This document shows, one piece after another, positions 37,912-47,053 of a stretch of 64,000 bases of DNA (positions within the stretch are counted from its first letter, which is position 1; each line of letters begins with the position of its first letter). The notes under the pieces are model-generated. The model was not told the origin of the DNA, made no database searches, and saw only the letters and a list, made by a program, of their open reading frames with translations. A program made the translations under genes and the position numbers. The stretch is from Amphibacillus sp. MSJ-3 (GTDB lineage: Bacteria > Bacillota > Bacilli > Bacillales > Amphibacillaceae), in NCBI RefSeq assembly GCF_018919165.1, contig NZ_JAHLQM010000007.1, forward strand, positions 23,165-87,164, written 5' to 3'.

Positions 37912-38192
37912 ATTAATTGCTGATCTATGGAACCGCTTTCATTATTGATCACGTCAAATAAATTTGGATTATTATTCAAATAGACCATTTGTTCAAATAA
38001 TTGGTCAAATGTTCGCTCTAAAACTCTGTGTTTATCTGTAACATTATTCGTTACATTACGAAATGTTGTCTTTGCAACTTCTTTAGATGTAGTAAAACTT
38101 GCAAAAAGTATAGAGAAAATGATCACTATCATTAAAAAAAATAAATAAACTGTACTTAACATTCGACTTAAAGATTTAGGCTTTCTTGTCAT
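37908..38192 (-). pseudogene. sensor histidine kinase, N-terminal fragment of the split gene
   Basis: 94 residues: a membrane segment (about 14-35: VYLFFLMIVIIFSILFASFT) and the start of a Cache sensor domain (NVTDKHRVLERTFDQLFEQM). It stops at a TGA and the neighbouring frame carries on at once as the rest of a YesM-like kinase. A one-base indel in the segment around 37911-37935 would restore a gene of about 585 codons. It may be a real inactivating frameshift, a sequencing error, or two coupled proteins using the ATGA overlap. Confidence 0.6.
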
Positions 38193-38420
38193 TTAAAATT
38201 CTCCAATCAAACAATTCATCAATTTATTATATAATAACTTTCAAAAAGAAGACTTTCATTTTTTTATGAGAAAGTATAAATATTTATGGAGTATATAGAA
38301 ATGATCACTATCTAAAGGGGGAATTAATCGTACTCTTTTGAATTTAGGGTGTGATTATAAATCATTAACTAGACAATACAAATCGGTTCTTTTGGGGAAT
38401 ACACAACACAGATAAACCAA
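38193..38420 (-). other. upstream region of the two-component genes
   Basis: About 230 bases, AT-rich, before the split kinase. No clear promoter, operator or reading frame is seen. Confidence 0.3.
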
Positions 38421-38468
38421 AATAACAGTGTAACAGATGCGCTTTACACATGCTGTTACACTGTTATT
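38421..38468 (-). terminator. sigX-rsiX terminator
   Basis: A perfect 16-bp stem AATAACAGTGTAACAG (38421-38436)/CTGTTACACTGTTATT (38453-38468) with a 16-base loop, about 70 bases after the rsiX stop; T-rich TTATTTTGG follows on the minus strand. Confidence 0.75.
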
Positions 38469-38539
38469 CAAATATACTCAAAAACCGTCATTTGGTTTAT
38501 TACTTTCCTCATTACGGCTACTCCCATTAAGGCTTTTTA

Positions 38540-39790
38540 TTAGTGTAAAAGGACCGGGTTTACTGCATCTGGAACAGGAATCGGTAGTTCTAAGTCAAAT
38601 GATCCCACCTGCAATAAATCATCCTCCAATCCAATATTAACCCGATCGAAGTCAAAGCTTTTTGCTGTCATTAAAATGGCTTCAATCATCTCTTTGGTCA
38701 TTCGATTATCACCAAATAATGAGTTGGCTTCGAAATTAATCCTTAATACATCTTGATCTGATGGATCAACAGAAAATTCAACACCTGATGGAATCACTCC
38801 ATAAATAGAGAACTCTGATTGATCATATTGCATTTCACGAAGTGCCTCATCAATCGTAAAGAACTGTTCACCATCAAGGTTTTGTTTAATCGGAACTAAC
38901 AATCGCTCTTTATCTTCAAATTGATAAATTTTATAAGCTAGATGATTAATTGGCTCTATTTCTAAAACAGAGAGTTTCCCAAACGATCCCAATTCAATAT
39001 AATCAGTTGACTCCGTTTGAAGGTTCAATCCTTCTGCTGGATAATCGGCAAACATAAAATTGATCATATCCTGAAAGATATTTGCTAGCGTTGAACCTTG
39101 TGGAAATTGATAGTCATCCGCCACGTTCATATTTATCGTTTGATAATCATCACTAAATTCAAACTCAACTTCTTCAAAAGGGAAAAGACTAACACCAAAG
39201 CTTTCTTCATCAATAAATGACGAGATTCGATTATAAGCATCATTGGGGTGACCATCATCAGTTGCACTTGTGTCAATTAACGAGATTGGGATAGCATACA
39301 TAGCTTCTTGATCCATCACAGCGATATTATAAATGGGCAGATCATACTGATCATTATAATAAACTAACTGTTTGGCTTGGTTTGTTTCTTGATCTTGTTC
39401 TTCATCAATCGCTTTAGCATCATTAGTTGAATGCTCCATATTTTCATCACTGGATTCTTGACTCTCATTGATTTCAAGTGTACTCTTTTCTCTAATTTCT
39501 TGACTGTCTATATCACGCATATTATTTTGAAGTTCTGTAGCTTGATTAGCTATTTGGTCTTGCTTAAATACTCCTGTTTGAATCATAATAAGAATTAAAG
39601 CAGCGAATGCAATTGTCGCAATAGATGGGATAAACCATTTAAAAAAATTATGTTTATCAGCAACTTTTACTCCATGTATTGTCTCATTAATTTTTTCATA
39701 TAGTAATGTTTTGCTCTGTCGATCTTCAATCTTAGGCAAGGCTTTTAGTTGCTCAATCATTTTATTATATTCCTGATCTTGATCCATCAT
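38540..39790 (-). CDS. rsiX: anti-sigma factor RsiX-like
   Basis: 416 residues. N-terminal cytoplasmic segment (about 1-50) thought to hold SigX, one membrane segment (about 54-75: FIPSIATIAFAALILIMIQT), then a long acidic external domain with a region of DUF4179/GerMN-like look. AAAGGGTGA five bases before the ATG at 39790 sets the start 13 bases after sigX; a longer frame begins inside sigX. Assigned mostly by its place after sigX; external sequence is poorly conserved in this family. Confidence 0.78.
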   Translation of the reverse strand: MMDQDQEYNKMIEQLKALPKIEDRQSKTLLYEKINETIHGVKVADKHNFFKWFIPSIATIAFAALILIMIQTGVFKQDQIANQATELQNNMRDIDSQEIREKSTLEINESQESSDENMEHSTNDAKAIDEEQDQETNQAKQLVYYNDQYDLPIYNIAVMDQEAMYAIPISLIDTSATDDGHPNDAYNRISSFIDEESFGVSLFPFEEVEFEFSDDYQTINMNVADDYQFPQGSTLANIFQDMINFMFADYPAEGLNLQTESTDYIELGSFGKLSVLEIEPINHLAYKIYQFEDKERLLVPIKQNLDGEQFFTIDEALREMQYDQSEFSIYGVIPSGVEFSVDPSDQDVLRINFEANSLFGDNRMTKEMIEAILMTAKSFDFDRVNIGLEDDLLQVGSFDLELPIPVPDAVNPVLLH

Positions 39791-39803
39791 TGCTTCACCC
39801 TTT

Positions 39804-40316
39804 CTAATCTTTATCAATTAATTGTTGTAATTTCTTTATCGCACGATATTGTGTTGTTTTAACTTTGCTTTCTGACCACTCAAGTATTTGTGCAGTTTCA
39901 TGGATAGATAAAGATTGTATATAGCGAAGGATTAATACATTTTTTTGATCAAGTGTACAATAATCTAATAATTGATAAATTCTCTTCATTTCATCGTTTA
40001 ATTGTACAATCTCGTCTGGTAAAGGGTCTTGATCTTTTATTAGTGCCATATTTTGATCTTTATTAAAAAAGTTTGCTAACTTATTTTGCTGTCTCTGCTG
40101 TTTTCGAAAATAATCCATTGTTGTGTGACGGGCGATAGAGAAAAGCCACGTTTTCTCACTGCTTTCTCCACGGAAATTTTTATATGATTTCAATACTTTA
40201 ATGTATACCTCTTGTACGATATCTTCGGCAACGTGTTGATTCTTAACCATATAATACACATATTGATACAGGTCAACGTGGTATTGGTCATAAAGTGAAT
40301 TAAACGTGGTCTCCAT
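39804..40316 (-). CDS. sigX: ECF RNA polymerase sigma factor SigX
   Basis: 170 residues. Region 2 (about 10-75: AEDIVQEVYIKVLKSYKNF, TWLFSIARHTTMDYFRKQ) and region 4 (about 115-168: LDQKNVLILRYIQSLSIHET, SESKVKTTQYRAIKKLQ). SigX in Bacillus controls cell-surface charge and envelope genes and is held by RsiX. AGGGGGT seven bases before ATG. A promoter of SigX type lies 27 bases upstream, implying autoregulation. The gene follows resE as in B. subtilis. Confidence 0.9.
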   Translation of the reverse strand: METTFNSLYDQYHVDLYQYVYYMVKNQHVAEDIVQEVYIKVLKSYKNFRGESSEKTWLFSIARHTTMDYFRKQQRQQNKLANFFNKDQNMALIKDQDPLPDEIVQLNDEMKRIYQLLDYCTLDQKNVLILRYIQSLSIHETAQILEWSESKVKTTQYRAIKKLQQLIDKD

Positions 40317-40342
40317 GAATAAGACCCCCTGTCTTTATATTA

Positions 40343-40368
40343 GTCGATCATTGATATTAAAAGTTACA
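40343..40368 (-). promoter_or_regulatory. SigX-type autoregulatory promoter
   Basis: On the minus strand TGTAAC (40363-40368), TTTT, then 12 more bases and CGAC (40343-40346). This reproduces the B. subtilis sigX autoregulatory promoter, which as I know it has TGTAACTTTT and CGAC with a 16-17 base spacer. The next 268 bases toward resE (40369-40637) show no gene. Confidence 0.7.
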
Positions 40369-40637
40369 GTATACTTATTCCTAAAAAAATGACTTATTCT
40401 AAATTGGGCGGAAAGTTTAAGAAACCTTTCTCATCGAAAGCTGTTCACAAGTCAGATGGAAATAGCGCAAAGAAAAAAGACAATATTACCCTAGCCACCA
40501 ACATTTTCTAAAGCTTGGCAGGCTGATCTAATATTGCACGCTTTATTCTGCTTTTAAACATGCACTATAAATATTAACATAAGTCAAACATTTTTTACAT
40601 TCGTTTTTTATACTCAACATTTAATCGATAACGACTT

Positions 40638-42341
40638 CTAGACCTCTTGACGAATTGGTAAGATAAATTTAAATGTAGTACCTTCCCCTTCCTTACTTTG
40701 TACACCAATCGTTCCGTGATGAGCCTCAATGATCTGCTTAACAATTGCCAGGCCTAAACCAGTCCCCTTTTTACCTTTATTTACATTTGTACGTGATTTA
40801 TCAGCCATATAGAAGCGTTCGAATATAAATGGCAAATCTTCTTTCGGTATACCTGTTCCTGTATCTTTAAGCATGAAAATAATTCGATTATTCTCTTTAT
40901 AGATATTTAATGTTATCTTTCCGTTATCTTGCGTATGTTTAATCGCATTATCAATTAAATTGGTAAATACCTGCTCCATTCGGTCATAATCACATTCGAA
41001 AATCGGAACATCTTTATCAATTTCATATTGAAATGTGATGTTACTCTCATTTAATCGATTGGAAAATTTCCTTGCAACTTTTTCGACCAATAAATTGATT
41101 GAATAGCTATCAAGATTTAAATCTAAATGACCTGATTTTAAACGAGTTAAATCCAATAATTCATTAACAAGTCGGCCCATTCTTTGTGACTCATCATAAA
41201 TGACTTGTACCAGTTCCCGCTGTTCCTCAGCCGTTTCTGCCACTTCATCAACTATTGCTTCACTGTATCCCTGCAAAAGGGCAATAGGTGTTCTAAGCTC
41301 ATGAGAAACATTCGCTATAAACGTTTCTCTTAGTTGATCAAGCTGATACCGTTCTGTCACATCACGAACGATTGCAACCGCCCCACGTATCGTTGTCTCA
41401 CTGTACAAGGGAGTAATAATAATATCCCATTCCTTCCCTTGAACATTCTTATGGAAATTCTGGCTCGACCCTTTATCAATTACAGATTGGAAAAGTTGGT
41501 TAAAATCATCTGGTAAACGTTTTACATTTGTACTGTCATTTTCATAATGAAAATCAGCAATAAAGTTATCAGCTTCCTGATTTGAAATAATAATATCACC
41601 ATCTAAATTCATGGTCATCACGCCATCTTTCATCGATCTGATGATACTGAATAAAATTTCTTTCTCCTGTAAAAGGTTTGCTAGCTGATTACCCAATTGG
41701 CGACTCATTCGGTTAAAGGCCATGGCTAATTCTCCAATTTCATCATGTGACTTAATTGGTAACTTAATATTAAAATCTCCGCCAATTATTTGACGCGTAC
41801 TATTTTGCATTTGTTTTAATGGTTTTGAAATACGACGTGATAGAAAAAATGTGAATATAATAAATGTAGTAATAGTAAAAAATCCAATTAAAATAAGTGT
41901 CCATTTTAAAACGATCAATTGTTCTGATAGCTTGGACATGGGTATGTATAGTGCAAGTAAATCATCACCTAAATCTATACCAGCAATCATTACTTCCTGA
42001 TTATTATAATCAATTTGATCAAGGTAAACATGATTTGCTTGTGAAACATTTGCTGAAAATGATTCAATCCGATAATCATGGTACTCTTCATCATCGATCA
42101 GGAGTAGTTCCATTTCATTGATTAATAAATTTTGAAGTTCATGATCTTCTCTTAGGCTTTCCGGTTTTTCTAGTATATAATCCGAAATATTTTCTACTGA
42201 TATTTGAAGTTGTTGTTTTGTCTCAGCAATTAATTTGCTTTTCTGATAATGATATATAGATAATCCTAATGCTGAATATAAAATGATAAATACCGATATA
42301 AAAGCCGAACTATATTTAACTACAACATTTCTCCAAATCAT
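40638..42341 (-). CDS. resE: sensor histidine kinase ResE
   Basis: 567 residues, architecture of ResE: membrane segment (about 10-30), extracellular loop, second segment (about 148-172), HAMP (about 173-225), PAS (about 232-340), HisKA with phosphoacceptor in IANVSHELRTPIALLQGYSE, and HATPase (LIDNAIKHTQD, KDTGTGIP, GLGLAIVKQII). ResDE governs anaerobic and nitrate/NO responses and cytochrome genes in B. subtilis. The resABC genes usually just upstream of resD are missing here, so its regulon must differ. Confidence 0.92.
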   Translation of the reverse strand: MIWRNVVVKYSSAFISVFIILYSALGLSIYHYQKSKLIAETKQQLQISVENISDYILEKPESLREDHELQNLLINEMELLLIDDEEYHDYRIESFSANVSQANHVYLDQIDYNNQEVMIAGIDLGDDLLALYIPMSKLSEQLIVLKWTLILIGFFTITTFIIFTFFLSRRISKPLKQMQNSTRQIIGGDFNIKLPIKSHDEIGELAMAFNRMSRQLGNQLANLLQEKEILFSIIRSMKDGVMTMNLDGDIIISNQEADNFIADFHYENDSTNVKRLPDDFNQLFQSVIDKGSSQNFHKNVQGKEWDIIITPLYSETTIRGAVAIVRDVTERYQLDQLRETFIANVSHELRTPIALLQGYSEAIVDEVAETAEEQRELVQVIYDESQRMGRLVNELLDLTRLKSGHLDLNLDSYSINLLVEKVARKFSNRLNESNITFQYEIDKDVPIFECDYDRMEQVFTNLIDNAIKHTQDNGKITLNIYKENNRIIFMLKDTGTGIPKEDLPFIFERFYMADKSRTNVNKGKKGTGLGLAIVKQIIEAHHGTIGVQSKEGEGTTFKFILPIRQEV

Positions 42342-43060
42342 TAATCATCATCCACTTCAAATTTATAGCCTACCCCCCAAACAGTAGCAATCATTTGAGC
42401 GGCTTCTTCAGATGCTTTACCTAACTTTTCCCGTAATCGTTTAATATGTGTATCTACTGTTCTTAAATCACCAAAGAATTCATACTGCCAAACTTCTTTT
42501 AATAAGCTTTCCCGATCAAATACATGGTCTTGATGACTTGCAAGAAAATATAACAATTCGTATTCTTTTGGTGTTAATGTAATATCTTGACCCGCTACAG
42601 TGACCCGATGAGCATTACTATCAATTTTCAATTGTTTGAAGATAAGTACATTATTCGAGATCTTGTTTTGATTTAATTGTCCAGAACCATTTGAACGTCG
42701 AAGTAATGCCTTAACACGTAAAACGACTTCCCTTGGGCTAAAAGGTTTAACAACATAATCATCTGCCCCTGCTTCAAAACCTTCAATTCGATCGGATTCT
42801 TCTCCTTTAGCAGTGAGCATCAAAATTGGCATCGTATGTTTTTCGCGAATTTTCTTGCATACACTTATTCCATCTAAGGATGGTAACATTAGATCAAGAA
42901 TAACTAAATCATATTTATTTTCCTCAACTAAAGCCACTCCGTCTTCCCCATTATTTGCTTCATCTATTTTAAAATTTTCCCTTTCTAAATACATTATCAA
43001 TAATCGTCGGATGCGAGCTTCGTCTTCTATAATCAAAATTGTTTGTTGCTCATCCATCAT
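42341..43060 (-). CDS. resD: response regulator ResD
   Basis: 239 residues, OmpR family. Receiver (IIEDEARIRR, phosphoacceptor in LVILDLMLPSLDG, MLTAKG, VVKPFSPRE) and C-terminal winged helix (about 140-237: LTPKEYELLYFLASHQ, VDTHIKRLREKLG, VWGVGYKFE). Overlaps resE by one base (stop/start). AAAGGGG precedes two tandem ATGs. Between resD and rluB there are 152 bases of non-coding DNA where B. subtilis has resA-resB-resC. Confidence 0.94.
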   Translation of the reverse strand: MMDEQQTILIIEDEARIRRLLIMYLERENFKIDEANNGEDGVALVEENKYDLVILDLMLPSLDGISVCKKIREKHTMPILMLTAKGEESDRIEGFEAGADDYVVKPFSPREVVLRVKALLRRSNGSGQLNQNKISNNVLIFKQLKIDSNAHRVTVAGQDITLTPKEYELLYFLASHQDHVFDRESLLKEVWQYEFFGDLRTVDTHIKRLREKLGKASEEAAQMIATVWGVGYKFEVDDD

Positions 43061-43212
43061 ACTACCCCTTTCTATATACCCAGTAAATTTCTCTTAATCA
43101 CCAAAAAATATGACTAGTCAACATTTTTCGCTTCTGAGTCCGAAAACTCCAAACGTTTTAATCACAACTTGTTTGGCACTTTGATCTTTGAAAGTCACTA
43201 TCTGATTGTTGA

Positions 43213-43950
43213 TTAATTCTTTTTCATAGCATCATCTCTTAATTTTTGTATCTCTAACCTAGTTAATTCACGATAATCACCCGGCTGTAATCCAGTTAAA
43301 TCTAGAAAGCTGTATCTTTCTCTCTTCAATTTTAACACCGGGAAACCGATTTCTTCAAACATACGTCTCACTTGACGGTTTTTTCCTTCATGTAATGTTA
43401 TTTCAATCACTGAAGTATTTTTTTGTTTATTAGCTGAAAGTAATTTAACTTGGGTAGCTTTTAATTTTTCTCCCTTAGATAGGATCCCTTTTTTAAAAAG
43501 TGTTAAAACAGCTTTGGATGGGATTCCCTTGATTTTAGCAACATAAACTTTATCAATTTGATGACTTGGATGCATTAACAATTGAGCTAATTCCCCATCA
43601 TTAGTAAGTAAAATTAAGCCAGATGTATCATAGTCTAGGCGACCAATAGGAAACACCCTTTTATCGGTATTAGGAACCAATTCTGTTACCGTTTTTCTTC
43701 CACGATCATCTTTAACACTCGAGATGAATCTTCTTGGTTTGTAAAGAAGATAGTAAACGAGTTCTTCCTTAGTAATTGGAACATGGTCTACTTCAATTCG
43801 ATCATTTTTATTAACCTTTGTTCCAAGCTTTTTAATAACTTTCCCATTTACTTTCACCCTCCCATCAACTATTAATTGCTCCGCCTTTCTTCTTGAAGTG
43901 ATACCACTTTGAGCTATAACCTTTTGTAATCGTTCATTATTTATTGTCAT
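43213..43950 (-). CDS. rluB: 23S rRNA pseudouridine synthase RluB family
   Basis: 245 residues. S4 RNA-binding domain (about 5-65: RLQKVIAQSGITSRRKAEQL) followed by a RsuA/RluB catalytic domain with the active Asp in PIGRLDYDTSGLILLTNDGE and the end motif HEGKNRQVRRMFEEIGFPV. It makes a pseudouridine in the peptidyl-transferase region of 23S rRNA. Confidence 0.94.
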   Translation of the reverse strand: MTINNERLQKVIAQSGITSRRKAEQLIVDGRVKVNGKVIKKLGTKVNKNDRIEVDHVPITKEELVYYLLYKPRRFISSVKDDRGRKTVTELVPNTDKRVFPIGRLDYDTSGLILLTNDGELAQLLMHPSHQIDKVYVAKIKGIPSKAVLTLFKKGILSKGEKLKATQVKLLSANKQKNTSVIEITLHEGKNRQVRRMFEEIGFPVLKLKRERYSFLDLTGLQPGDYRELTRLEIQKLRDDAMKKN

Positions 43951-44103
43951 AAAAAACCACCAATTTCTATTATAGTTTACCGTACAGAGTAATTACCTCT
44001 TATTTTGCCAGACAATCCAGATGAATACAACTCTACATCAATCTATTTGTAATCAAAATAACTTTTCAATCAAATGAATGCATAATGACCTAACTGCGAA
44101 AAA

Positions 44104-44247
44104 AATGAACCTTTTAGCTAGTGAGATTCTTTTCTTCCCCCCACTTGGTGTTACAAGAATAAATCGGGCTTTTAATAACTGTTAATCACCCATTTGATTC
44201 AATGGTTCCATTTATTTTAATGAATTAAGGGGATTACAGTTTATTAA
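44104..44247 (+). repeat. interspersed intergenic repeat, copy 9
   Basis: Starts TGAACCTTTTAGCTAGTGAG and carries AAATCGGGCTTTTAATAACTG, then TTTGATTCAATGGTTCC and GGATTACAGTTTATTAA. These blocks align in order with the copies at 2988-3100 and 48592-48742. It occupies most of the 313-base rluB-spmB gap. Confidence 0.65.
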
Positions 44248-44263
44248 TTTGCAGTAAAATGAT

Positions 44264-44797
44264 TCAACCAAATAAAATTGTAATGACTGTAATTGCAGTT
44301 ATTATACCAATAATATCTGTAAGTAGTCCAACTTTCAATGCATCTCCCATTTTTTTAATTCCTACTGAACCAAAATAAATGGTGATTATATATAAAGTTG
44401 TATCTGTACTCCCTTGCATAGTAGAAGCTAATCTACCAATAAAGGAATCAGGTCCATATGATTTTAATAAATCTGAGGTAACAGCTAATGCAGCTGTTCC
44501 AGATATCGGTTTGGTTAAAGCTAATGGGACAATTTCGCTTGGAACCCGAATAATATTTAAGACGGGTTCTAGCAAGCTAATTACAAAATCAAGTGCACCC
44601 GAGCTTCTAAAAATTGAGATAGAAACAAGCATGCCTAATAAATAAGGAAGCAAAGAAACGGCTATTGTTAGCCCCTCTTTCCCCCCTTCAACAAACAAGT
44701 CATAAGTTGGTAGTCTTTTAAATGTACCTAGAACAAGAACAATTAAAACAAATAGCGGGATCGCAACCATACTGATAAGAGAAATGATATCGATCAT
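44264..44797 (-). CDS. spmB: spore maturation protein B
   Basis: 177 residues, integral membrane protein of the nucleoside-recognition (gate) domain family, as in B. subtilis. Typical run FVEGGKEGLTIAVSLLPYLL and a segment with KPISGTAALAVTSDLLKSYG. SpmA and SpmB are needed for proper spore core dehydration. Overlaps the spmA end by four bases. Confidence 0.94.
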   Translation of the reverse strand: MIDIISLISMVAIPLFVLIVLVLGTFKRLPTYDLFVEGGKEGLTIAVSLLPYLLGMLVSISIFRSSGALDFVISLLEPVLNIIRVPSEIVPLALTKPISGTAALAVTSDLLKSYGPDSFIGRLASTMQGSTDTTLYIITIYFGSVGIKKMGDALKVGLLTDIIGIITAITVITILFG

Positions 44798-45381
44798 TTT
44801 TTCTGATTCACCCTTCTATAATAAAATAATCGATCAATCATAATTGCGATAAACGTGGTGATTAATGATACAATAATTGTTGCTGCAACCGTTTCTGTTG
44901 GTGCAGTTGAACCATATTGAATTCTTAGTGCAATGACCGTCGTTGGAATTAATGTTAATCCAGCAGTATTTATTACTAAAAAGGTTATCATTGATCGACT
45001 GGCATGTTCACTTTGCTCAAGATTCTTCATCTCATTCATTGCTTTTAGTCCAAGTGGGGTTGCCGCATTTCCCAACCCAAATAAATTTGCAATAAAGTTA
45101 GATGTAATATATCCCATAACCGGATGGTCTTCTGGTAAATCAGGAAATAGCCAAGCGATTAGTGGTTTAAAAAAGCGACTTAATGCAACTAATATGTTTG
45201 CTTTTTCAGCAATTTTCATGATTCCTAACCAGAAGATGAGTACACTTGTTAGTCCAATAACAAGTTGAACAGCTTCTTGGGCACTTGTGAAAATCGCCTC
45301 ATTTACTTCTAACATTGTTCCATTAAATAATGCATAAATGATTCCCGTACAAGCTAATCCAGCCCAAATTAGATGTACCAT
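44794..45381 (-). CDS. spmA: spore maturation protein A
   Basis: 195 residues, membrane protein partner of SpmB. Conserved segments are NEAIFTSAQEAVQLVIGLTS and FIANLFGLGNAATPLGLKAM. Begins at the dacB stop (one-base overlap), so dacB-spmA-spmB is one operon, in B. subtilis under SigE in the mother cell. Confidence 0.94.
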   Translation of the reverse strand: MVHLIWAGLACTGIIYALFNGTMLEVNEAIFTSAQEAVQLVIGLTSVLIFWLGIMKIAEKANILVALSRFFKPLIAWLFPDLPEDHPVMGYITSNFIANLFGLGNAATPLGLKAMNEMKNLEQSEHASRSMITFLVINTAGLTLIPTTVIALRIQYGSTAPTETVAATIIVSLITTFIAIMIDRLFYYRRVNQKK

Positions 45382-46286
45382 TATTGTAATCCCACCATTT
45401 TTTTAAAATAATGAACCATGACTTCATTTAATGATTTATCCATCATATTTTCTAAACTAGTATGTGTCGCTAATTCTGATTGTTCTATTTGCTCAAATCC
45501 CCATTCATAAAGACGCATATGATCAAACCAGTCATTCGGATCATTTATCGTCACAACAATTAACTGAGTCCCATCTTTTTCAGCGACAGTTATCAGTGTT
45601 CGGCCCGCTGCTTTCGTATAACCAGTCTTTCCCCCAATCGTATATGGATAATAATTGGTTAATAATTTATTTTTATTCTGCCATGCATATGTTCTACTCT
45701 TAGCCTGATATGATTTCGTGCGATTTATTTCTGCAAATACATCATCTTCCATTGCATATCTCATTAATTGGGCCATATCTTTTGCAGTAGAATAATGATC
45801 ATCCGCATCAAGACCATGCGGATTGGAAAAATGTGTTTCATCCATTCCGAGCCATTTAGCTTTCTCATTCATTAAATAAACAAAACCATCAGCACTACCA
45901 CCAATATGTTCAGCAATAGCTATAGCTGCATCATTTCCAGATTGAAGCATTAACCCATAGATAAGATCTTCTAATGTCATCGATTCATTTTCTGTTAAAT
46001 AAATTGAGGACCCTTCCTGTGAAACCGCCTGTTGGCTTATTTTTACTTGATCTGTTAACTCCCCATGTTCAATCGCAATAATTGCAGTCATAACTTTTGT
46101 AATACTTGCGATTAGTTGAGGGTTGTCCGTATTTTTTTCATATAAAATTAAACCACTCTCTTGATCCATTAAAACTGCTTGTTCAGCAGAAATCATTGGC
46201 TTTGCATATACATATTCATTGCTTGTTATAGTATAAATCGACGTTAGTATAATGATAAATAAGGTTTTTATCTTTCTTCCTTTCAT
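45381..46286 (-). CDS. dacB: D-alanyl-D-alanine carboxypeptidase DacB (sporulation)
   Basis: 301 residues, penicillin-binding protein 5* type, which trims peptide side chains in cortex peptidoglycan. Signal peptide about 1-28; serine-peptidase motifs SITKVMTAI (SxxK), SGNDAAIAIA (SxN) and GGKTGYTKAAG (KTG). B. subtilis DacB is about 380 residues; this one lacks most of the C-terminal domain beyond the catalytic fold, with a short tail left. First gene of dacB-spmA-spmB. Confidence 0.9.
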   Translation of the reverse strand: MKGRKIKTLFIIILTSIYTITSNEYVYAKPMISAEQAVLMDQESGLILYEKNTDNPQLIASITKVMTAIIAIEHGELTDQVKISQQAVSQEGSSIYLTENESMTLEDLIYGLMLQSGNDAAIAIAEHIGGSADGFVYLMNEKAKWLGMDETHFSNPHGLDADDHYSTAKDMAQLMRYAMEDDVFAEINRTKSYQAKSRTYAWQNKNKLLTNYYPYTIGGKTGYTKAAGRTLITVAEKDGTQLIVVTINDPNDWFDHMRLYEWGFEQIEQSELATHTSLENMMDKSLNEVMVHYFKKMVGLQ

Positions 46287-46367
46287 AAGGCACCTTCTTT
46301 ACAACTCAATTTATTTATATATTTATGCAATAAATAATTTACTTATGCCTTATGTTGGATTGCAAAT

Positions 46368-46413
46368 AAGTGAACCTTCACTAAGTATGCGAAATCCCCC
46401 CAATGAATGTTGG
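46368..46413 (+). repeat. interspersed intergenic repeat, 5'-end fragment
   Basis: AAGTGAACCTTCACTAAGT followed by CCCCCCAATGAATGTTGG; this is the 5' part of the family, without the right half, between dacB and scpB. Confidence 0.5.
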
Positions 46414-46427
46414 ATAAAAAGAGCGAT

Positions 46428-46461
46428 AAAAATAACGCTAAATTAATTAAATTCAGCGCTC
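46428..46461 (-). terminator. scpA-scpB terminator
   Basis: Inner stem CGCTAAATT (46436-46444)/AATTCAGCG (46450-46458) within a wider AGAGCG/CGCTCT pairing, followed by TTATTTTTAT on the minus strand, directly after the scpB stop. Confidence 0.75.
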
Positions 46462-46465
46462 TATA

Positions 46466-47047
46466 TCATGTTTCTTCTCTATTCAATTGATCAAAAAACA
46501 AATCTGCTTCTTCTGTAATATCCCCCTCATCAATCTGTTCATTTAATGGGGGTAATTCATCTAATGAACGTAAACCAAAGTATGTTAAAAAGTCTAAGGT
46601 TGTTCCAAACATCACTGGTCGCCCGATTGCATCCTTTCGACCTACTTCCTCGATTAACCCCCGAGAAAGAACCGTTTGGATTGGCCGATCACTTTTCACT
46701 CCTCTGATCTCTTCAATTTCAGCACGAGTAATCGGCTGATTATAAGCAATTATCGCTAAGGTTTCTAGACTTGCTTGAGTCAGTTTGGATGTATGGACAT
46801 TTGATTTTAATTTTTTGAAGTATTCGGCATGTTCCGGTTTTGATGTTAAATAAAAATGTTTTTCTGATTCAAGCATTTGAATACCACGAACTGTATTTTC
46901 ATAATCATATTTTAATTCATTTAATAAATATTCAACCGTATCAAGATCAAGGTCAATTATCGATGCGATTTGTTTAATTGTTAAGCCATCAGACCCAGAA
47001 ACAAATAATAGTCCTTCTATAACCGCTTTTTTTTGACTTAATTCCAA
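46466..47047 (-). CDS. scpB: segregation and condensation protein B
   Basis: 193 residues, tandem winged-helix protein. Segments KKAVIEGLLFVSGSDGLTIK, ETLAIIAYNQPITRAEIEEI and IGRPVMFGTT are family signatures. ScpB dimer binds ScpA and the SMC ring in chromosome condensation. Six bases after scpA. Confidence 0.96.
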   Translation of the reverse strand: MELSQKKAVIEGLLFVSGSDGLTIKQIASIIDLDLDTVEYLLNELKYDYENTVRGIQMLESEKHFYLTSKPEHAEYFKKLKSNVHTSKLTQASLETLAIIAYNQPITRAEIEEIRGVKSDRPIQTVLSRGLIEEVGRKDAIGRPVMFGTTLDFLTYFGLRSLDELPPLNEQIDEGDITEEADLFFDQLNREET

Positions 47048-47053
47048 TCTTAC

